64,000 nt of DNA from Afipia sp049747295 (GTDB lineage: Bacteria > Pseudomonadota > Alphaproteobacteria > Rhizobiales > Xanthobacteraceae), in assembly GCF_049747295.1 (NCBI RefSeq), contig NZ_JBMHJM010000001.1, positions 3,348,001-3,412,000 on the forward strand, read 5' to 3'. Numbering within the stretch: position 1 is the stretch's first letter; each line of letters starts with the position of its first letter. The notes below the pieces were generated by a model. That model did no database searches. It had not been told where the DNA came from and saw only the letters and a program-made list of their open reading frames with translations. Below, piece after piece: positions 60,529-64,000 of this stretch. The translations under genes were made by a program, and so were the position numbers.

Positions 60529-62313
60529 TTAGGCGCTTAGCACAACATCCGCGCCGTTGACGGCATCGGCGCTGTCAATCACGGCGCGTTCCAGCGCACC
60601 GGATTGAACGGTGACGTTCTCGGCGAAGAAACGGGCGAGGGTGACGTAGCGGCCCGCGTCGCCTTGAACCGCATCGTCGCTACGCGCGGCCAATGCCTCA
60701 CTCGCCAGCATGCAGCCGCCGAGCGTGCTCGAGAACAACCGCAGATACGGCGTCGCACCGGCCAACGCGTCGTTCGGTGCGGTCGCAATCTTCTCCAGCA
60801 ACCACTTGCTGGTGCGCTCGACGGAGGCCACTGCATCGCGCAGTTTCGCCCCGGTGGTGCCGAAAGCCGGATCGTTCGAGGCTTCGACCTTCGTGACAAT
60901 CTCGGACAGCTCGCCGAGCAAATCCCACACCGCTTCACCGCCGGACATCGCCAGCTTGCGCATGACAAGGTCGTTGGCCTGCACGCCGTTGGTGCCTTCA
61001 TAGATGGTGAGGATGCGGGAATCGCGGACATATTGTGCCGCGCCGGTTTCCTCCATGAAGCCCATGCCGCCGTGCACCTGCACGCCGATGGCCGCGACTT
61101 CATTGCCGATGTCAGTCGAGAAAGCCTTCGCCATCGGGGTCAGCAATGCACCACGCGCGGCAGCCTTGGCGCGCACTTTTGCATCGGTGGCGCGATGGGA
61201 GATATCGATGGCGACCGCAGTGGCGTAACAAATCGTGCGGGCGGCAGCCGTCAGACCGCGCATCAGCATCAGGTTACGCTTCACGTCCGGGTACATAATG
61301 ATCGGGTCGGAGCCGTCACTCTTGCTGCCGCGCGCTTTGCCTTGCTTGCGTTCCTGCGCATAGGCGAGCGCACGTTGATAAGCGCGGTCGGAGATGCCGA
61401 CGCCTTGAAGGCCGACGCCGAGCCGCGCCTGATTCATCATCGTGAACATCGCGGCCATGCCGCCGTTCTCCGAGCCGACGAGATAAGCCACCGCGCCGCC
61501 TTTGTCGCCCATGGTCATGGTGCAGGTTGGCGAGGCATGGATGCCGAGCTTGTGCTCGATGCCGCTGGCGTAGATGTCATTGCGCGCACCCAGCGAGCCG
61601 TCGGCGTTGACGAGATACTTCGGCACCAGGAACAGCGTGATGCCTTTGGAGCCAGCCGGAGAGCCGGGCAGGCGCGCCAGCACGAAATGAACGATGTTGT
61701 CGCTCATGTCGTGGTCGCCGTAGGTAATGAAGATCTTGGTGCCGAACAGGCGATAGGTGCCGTCAGGTTGCTTCTCGGCGCGCGTGCGCAGCGCGCCGAC
61801 ATCGGTGCCGGCCTGCGGTTCGGTGAGTTGCATGGTGCCGGGCCAGACGCCGGAGATCAGTTTTTCGAGATAGATCTGTTTCAGTTCCTCGCTGCCGTGG
61901 GCCTCGAGGGCGTCGATGGCGCTCAAAGTCAGCAGGGGGCACAGCCCGAATGACATGTTGGCTGCGCTCCAGATTTCATTGACGGCGGAATGCACCGCGA
62001 GCGGCAGCCCCTGACCGCCCCACTGTTCCGGACCGGATACCGCGTTCCAGCCGCCGTCGCACCAGCGCTTGTAGGCGTCCGGCCAGCCGGAGGCGGTGAT
62101 GACGCCCTTGTCGGTAAGCTTGATGCCCTCGCGGTCGCCGACCTGGTTCAGCGGTTCCAAAATCTCGGTGGCGAACTTGCCGGCTTCCTCGATCACCGAG
62201 GCGGAAAAATCGGCCTCATAGCCATTATAATGGCCGGCCTCGATGGCGGCCAAAAGCCCGGCGCCGTGGTTGAGGGAGAGCAGGATGTCGTTAATGGGAG
62301 CGCGATAGGTCAT
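60529..62313 (-). CDS. Acyl-CoA dehydrogenase, long form with C-terminal domain
   Basis: 594 residues from ATG 62313; upstream residues to 62376 were not used. The N-terminal extension MTYRAPINDILLSLNHGAG is typical of the DmdC/FadE-like long acyl-CoA dehydrogenases. FAD- and substrate-binding parts: MQLTEPQAGTDVGALRT, TYRLFGTKIFITYGDHD; Glu in RILTIYEGTNGVQANDL is the likely catalytic base. The extra ~110 C-terminal residues form the family's acyl-CoA dehydrogenase C domain. It oxidizes an acyl-CoA, feeding ETF; the chain is unknown. Confidence 0.9.
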   Translation of the reverse strand: MTYRAPINDILLSLNHGAGLLAAIEAGHYNGYEADFSASVIEEAGKFATEILEPLNQVGDREGIKLTDKGVITASGWPDAYKRWCDGGWNAVSGPEQWGGQGLPLAVHSAVNEIWSAANMSFGLCPLLTLSAIDALEAHGSEELKQIYLEKLISGVWPGTMQLTEPQAGTDVGALRTRAEKQPDGTYRLFGTKIFITYGDHDMSDNIVHFVLARLPGSPAGSKGITLFLVPKYLVNADGSLGARNDIYASGIEHKLGIHASPTCTMTMGDKGGAVAYLVGSENGGMAAMFTMMNQARLGVGLQGVGISDRAYQRALAYAQERKQGKARGSKSDGSDPIIMYPDVKRNLMLMRGLTAAARTICYATAVAIDISHRATDAKVRAKAAARGALLTPMAKAFSTDIGNEVAAIGVQVHGGMGFMEETGAAQYVRDSRILTIYEGTNGVQANDLVMRKLAMSGGEAVWDLLGELSEIVTKVEASNDPAFGTTGAKLRDAVASVERTSKWLLEKIATAPNDALAGATPYLRLFSSTLGGCMLASEALAARSDDAVQGDAGRYVTLARFFAENVTVQSGALERAVIDSADAVNGADVVLSA

Positions 62314-62583
62314 AACCTTGAACTTTCCTCTGCGGGCAGGGCCGGGCACGCCTTTGAAAAAATGGCGGATTCTCAAAGCCTGCGGGCTGTGTTTACGCTA
62401 AGGTTAGCGGCGAAACCGATTTCGCGAAATGGCTGATTTGCCTGTTGAAACTCCCGAATCCGGTCTATAGACCTGCGTAGCCACAGGGTATGGGCGCGGC
62501 TATGGTCCCGCCACTTCCCGGACAGAGCGGATTTCGGCAGGGGCGGCGACGCCTCCGGTATTTGCTGAAGCGCTCGGCGCTGT

Positions 62584-62658
62584 TGGGGCGTCGCCAAGTG
62601 GTAAGGCAGTGGATTTTGATTCCACCATGCGGAGGTTCGAACCCTCCCGCCCCAGCCA
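62584..62658 (+). tRNA. tRNA-Gln (anticodon UUG), CCA encoded
   Basis: Cloverleaf by eye: acceptor TGGGGCG (62584-62590) pairs with CGCCCCA (62648-62654); D-arm GCC..GGC; anticodon stem GTGGA/TCCAC with loop TTTTGAT, giving anticodon TTG (Gln, CAA codons); T-arm GGAGG TTCGAAC CCTCC. Discriminator G and CCA at 62656-62658. It decodes CAA/CAG glutamine codons. Confidence 0.95.
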
Positions 62659-63138
62659 GACAGTCCGGATTTCAGAGAATTTAGCTCTTACGCGCGAAAA
62701 ATGCCGCTAATGGCCGGCTTTTTCAGCGAGGCTCTTCTCTATGGAGACCGATTTTGCGGCAACGCGACGGTAATCGACCAGTATTCTCCGACCGTGTGAT
62801 AAGATATTCCCGTTTTCAGAGGATCCAGGCTTGAGACGGGTTCGATCGCGCACTGCCCGGGGGGGGGGACGGATCTGGCAATTTCTCTGTGCTGTTTCGA
62901 CCAGATTGAAACTAAGCGGTGTTTTCCTCGCACATTGACCAAGCGCATAGGCCGTTCCGAAAGCTACCGCTGCAACATTGACGGCAACAATGCGCCAATA
63001 CGAGAGGTGCCTTCACGCGTCGATGAAGGGCCTGTTTCGAGCCCATCGCGGTCGGAGAACTGCAAGGAAGCGAGCCTGTAAGCAGCCGATAGACAAGCAC
63101 TGGCGCCGTCGTGGCTAAGCAACGGCGCCTGCGCATCT
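62659..63138. other. Non-coding region after tRNA-Gln with a poly-G tract
   Basis: 480 bases without a gene that I can support. A run of ten G (62859-62868) is the only distinct feature. Minus-strand frames at 62739-62948 and 62912-63136 are short and unlike any family known to me, and could be fragments of a decayed gene. Confidence 0.5.
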
Positions 63139-63597
63139 TCAGGGCTGCGCATTCACTGGCAGCCGAAATGGAGCGCCTAGCCGGTTGAAGGCGTTCATAG
63201 CCGCGATTGTGATTGTAAGATCTACCAGATCTTTAGGCTCGAAAACTGCTGAAACAGCAGCATAGGCTTGGTCAGAAGCATGAGTCTCGCTGACAAGCGT
63301 CACCTCCTCGGCCCAGGCCAGCGCCGCGCGGTACTGTTCGGAGAAAAGGTGCGGCACCTCTTCCCATACTGGGACCAGAGTGACCTTGTCCGCCGCCATG
63401 GTCTTCAGTAGATCGCGGGTGTGCATGTCGATACAATGTGCGCAGCCGTTGATCTGCGATACGCGCAGGAACACTAGATGGATAAGTTCCTCAGGCAGAT
63501 TCGTGTTGTGTGTGACGTAGTGATGGACGCCGAACAGGGCCTTGGCTCCAGCGGGTGCTACCTCGTACCAGTTGAGGCGCGTGGTCTCATTATTCAT
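63139..63597 (-). CDS. Carboxymuconolactone decarboxylase/AhpD-like protein
   Basis: 152 residues from ATG 63597, GGAG eight bases upstream. The thiol motif is CAHCIDMHTRDLL: Cys52, Cys55 and His59 (CxxC-x3-H) of AhpD-type peroxidases. LIHLVFLRVSQINGCAHC, YRAALAWAEEVTL and VDLTITIAAMNAFNRLGAPF complete the CMD fold. It is divergent from an ECF sigma gene; such CMD genes are the usual targets and neighbours of ECF41 sigma factors. A candidate ECF41 promoter lies 45 nt upstream. Confidence 0.9.
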   Translation of the reverse strand: MNNETTRLNWYEVAPAGAKALFGVHHYVTHNTNLPEELIHLVFLRVSQINGCAHCIDMHTRDLLKTMAADKVTLVPVWEEVPHLFSEQYRAALAWAEEVTLVSETHASDQAYAAVSAVFEPKDLVDLTITIAAMNAFNRLGAPFRLPVNAQP

Positions 63598-63641
63598 GAT
63601 GGTCTCCTTGAATTTGCGCCAACAGCCGGCGCTGCTCGGTT

Positions 63642-63668
63642 GACGACGCAGCAATAGGAGGCGTGACA
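63642..63668 (-). promoter_or_regulatory. Candidate ECF41 promoter for the CMD gene
   Basis: On the minus strand TGTCACG (63668-63662), 16 nt, then CGTC (63645-63642). This matches the ECF41 consensus as I recall it (TGTCACA / CGTC, 16-nt spacer) at 10 of 11 positions and sits 45 nt upstream of the start. Confidence 0.7.
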
Positions 63669-63697
63669 TCTCGACCTGTTTTTTTTGGCAGGTGCCA

Positions 63698-63724
63698 TGT
63701 CACACTCGCGCGAACTCGCGCGTC
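63698..63724 (+). promoter_or_regulatory. Candidate ECF41 promoter for the sigma gene
   Basis: TGTCACA (63698-63704), 16 nt, CGTC (63721-63724): an exact fit to the ECF41 consensus, 36 nt before ATG 63760. It suggests that the sigma factor controls its own gene. Confidence 0.7.
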
Positions 63725-63759
63725 CATAAGGCAGGCGGTCAAATGCGAGGAAAGTTGGC

Positions 63760-64000
63760 ATGAGGCAGTACGGCAGGAACAAGACGGACCGGGCTCATAA
63801 CATCCGTGAGGGGGCGATGGCCGCTGAAGCGAGCGCTGGTGTGTCGCTTGGCGGCCAAAGGATTGTAGAATTCACACTGGAGCGCAAACGCTTGCTGCGC
63901 CTGAGCTACCGGATGCTAGGGTCGATCACCGAGGCGGAAGATGTCGTGCAGGATGCGTGGTTGCGTTGGGCACGCGTTGAAGACGAGGTTCGCACTTCGA
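63760..64000 (+). CDS. ECF-type sigma factor (SigJ/ECF41-like), N-terminal part, cut by window edge
   Basis: 80 codons are open to the edge from ATG 63760; ATG 63817 behind GAGGGG is an alternative start. The visible part has the sigma region 2 core: ERKRLLRLSYRMLGSITEAE followed by DVVQDAWLRWARV, close to SigJ/ECF41 proteins, whose C-terminal SnoaL-like extension would lie outside the window. The divergent CMD gene and the two promoter copies support ECF41 membership. The region 4 and C-terminal parts are missing here, so the subgroup is inferred. Confidence 0.82.
   Translation, partial: MRQYGRNKTDRAHNIREGAMAAEASAGVSLGGQRIVEFTLERKRLLRLSYRMLGSITEAEDVVQDAWLRWARVEDEVRTS

Noticed and set aside
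60604..61953. 449-residue open frame on the plus strand
   Set aside because: Antisense to the acyl-CoA dehydrogenase gene, without domain or RBS.
62584..63200. tRNA-Gln as integration site of a mobile island
   Set aside because: I could find no integrase gene and no second copy of the tRNA 3' end in the window.
1..64000. CRISPR arrays, insertion sequences, prophage genes
   Set aside because: No regularly spaced direct repeats of CRISPR size, no transposase, integrase or phage structural protein could be read in either strand.

Overview
The window is about 61-63% GC chromosomal DNA. Its gene content and protein sequences fit an alphaproteobacterium of the order Hyphomicrobiales, family Nitrobacteraceae/Bradyrhizobiaceae (Bradyrhizobium, Afipia and Rhodopseudomonas relatives). 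This placement is inferred from the gene set (PE-LIG-POL LigD beside Ku, OhrR/Ohr, a RibB with a degenerate GCHII-like tail, DUF1499, RT0821/Lpp0805 surface protein, HDAC-xseB-dxs-tlyA order) and was not computed. I see no insertion sequence, phage gene or CRISPR array. Nearly all DNA is coding.

Layout. 1-5.2 kb: the 3' end of an arylsulfatase gene, then a tight co-directional run of HAD phosphatase, DUF1622, YiaW-like DUF3302, YiaV-like HlyD protein and a Cache-type class III nucleotide cyclase; the function of this run is unknown. 5.3-13.9 kb: DUF2147 protein, MgtC-like protein, KefB-type antiporter, intradiol (hydroxyquinol-type) dioxygenase, RibB with a degenerate GCHII domain, glutaryl-CoA dehydrogenase, MBL hydrolase, DUF1499 protein. 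14-18.4 kb: acyl-CoA ligase, extensin-like protein and two tandem L,D-transpeptidase lipoproteins, each with its own terminator. 18.8-26.7 kb: CorA, then the bacterial end-joining pair ligD/ku, the peroxide pair ohrR/ohr, an SDR, pdxH and a surface lipoprotein. 26.8-34.3 kb: DnaJ/CbpA, an ArsR-SRPBCC pair under a striking palindrome, an EamA exporter, an ECF sigma/anti-sigma pair, fabI, a histidine phosphatase and aroC. 34.3-46.3 kb: signalling and envelope genes (second nucleotide cyclase, GNAT, ClC with CBS domains, diguanylate cyclase, Gly-rich secreted protein, two tandem chemoreceptors, DUF1194 VWA-like protein). 46.5-52.3 kb: an accessory-looking block (NodU-type carbamoyltransferase, GlsB, methyltransferase, OpgC, small membrane protein) dotted with repeat remnants. 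52.5-58.9 kb: a minus-strand housekeeping operon (enoyl-CoA hydratase, HDAC-like deacetylase, xseB, dxs, tlyA, RlmD/TrmA-type methyltransferase). 59-64 kb: VOC dioxygenase, small secreted protein, acyl-CoA dehydrogenase, tRNA-Gln(UUG), and a divergent AhpD-like/ECF sigma pair at the right edge.

Two things stand out. First, a family of intergenic double-hairpin repeats (19.8, 28.8, 31.4 and 40.4 kb, with decayed pieces at 46.3 and 58.16 kb): the stems change in sequence between copies but stay paired, two hairpins are usually joined by a 12-14 nt spacer, and the first bases of the element supply the stop codon of three genes. Second, the last 400 bases carry an ECF41-like module in which both divergent genes have a TGT-CAC-type -35 and a CGTC -10 separated by exactly 16 nt.
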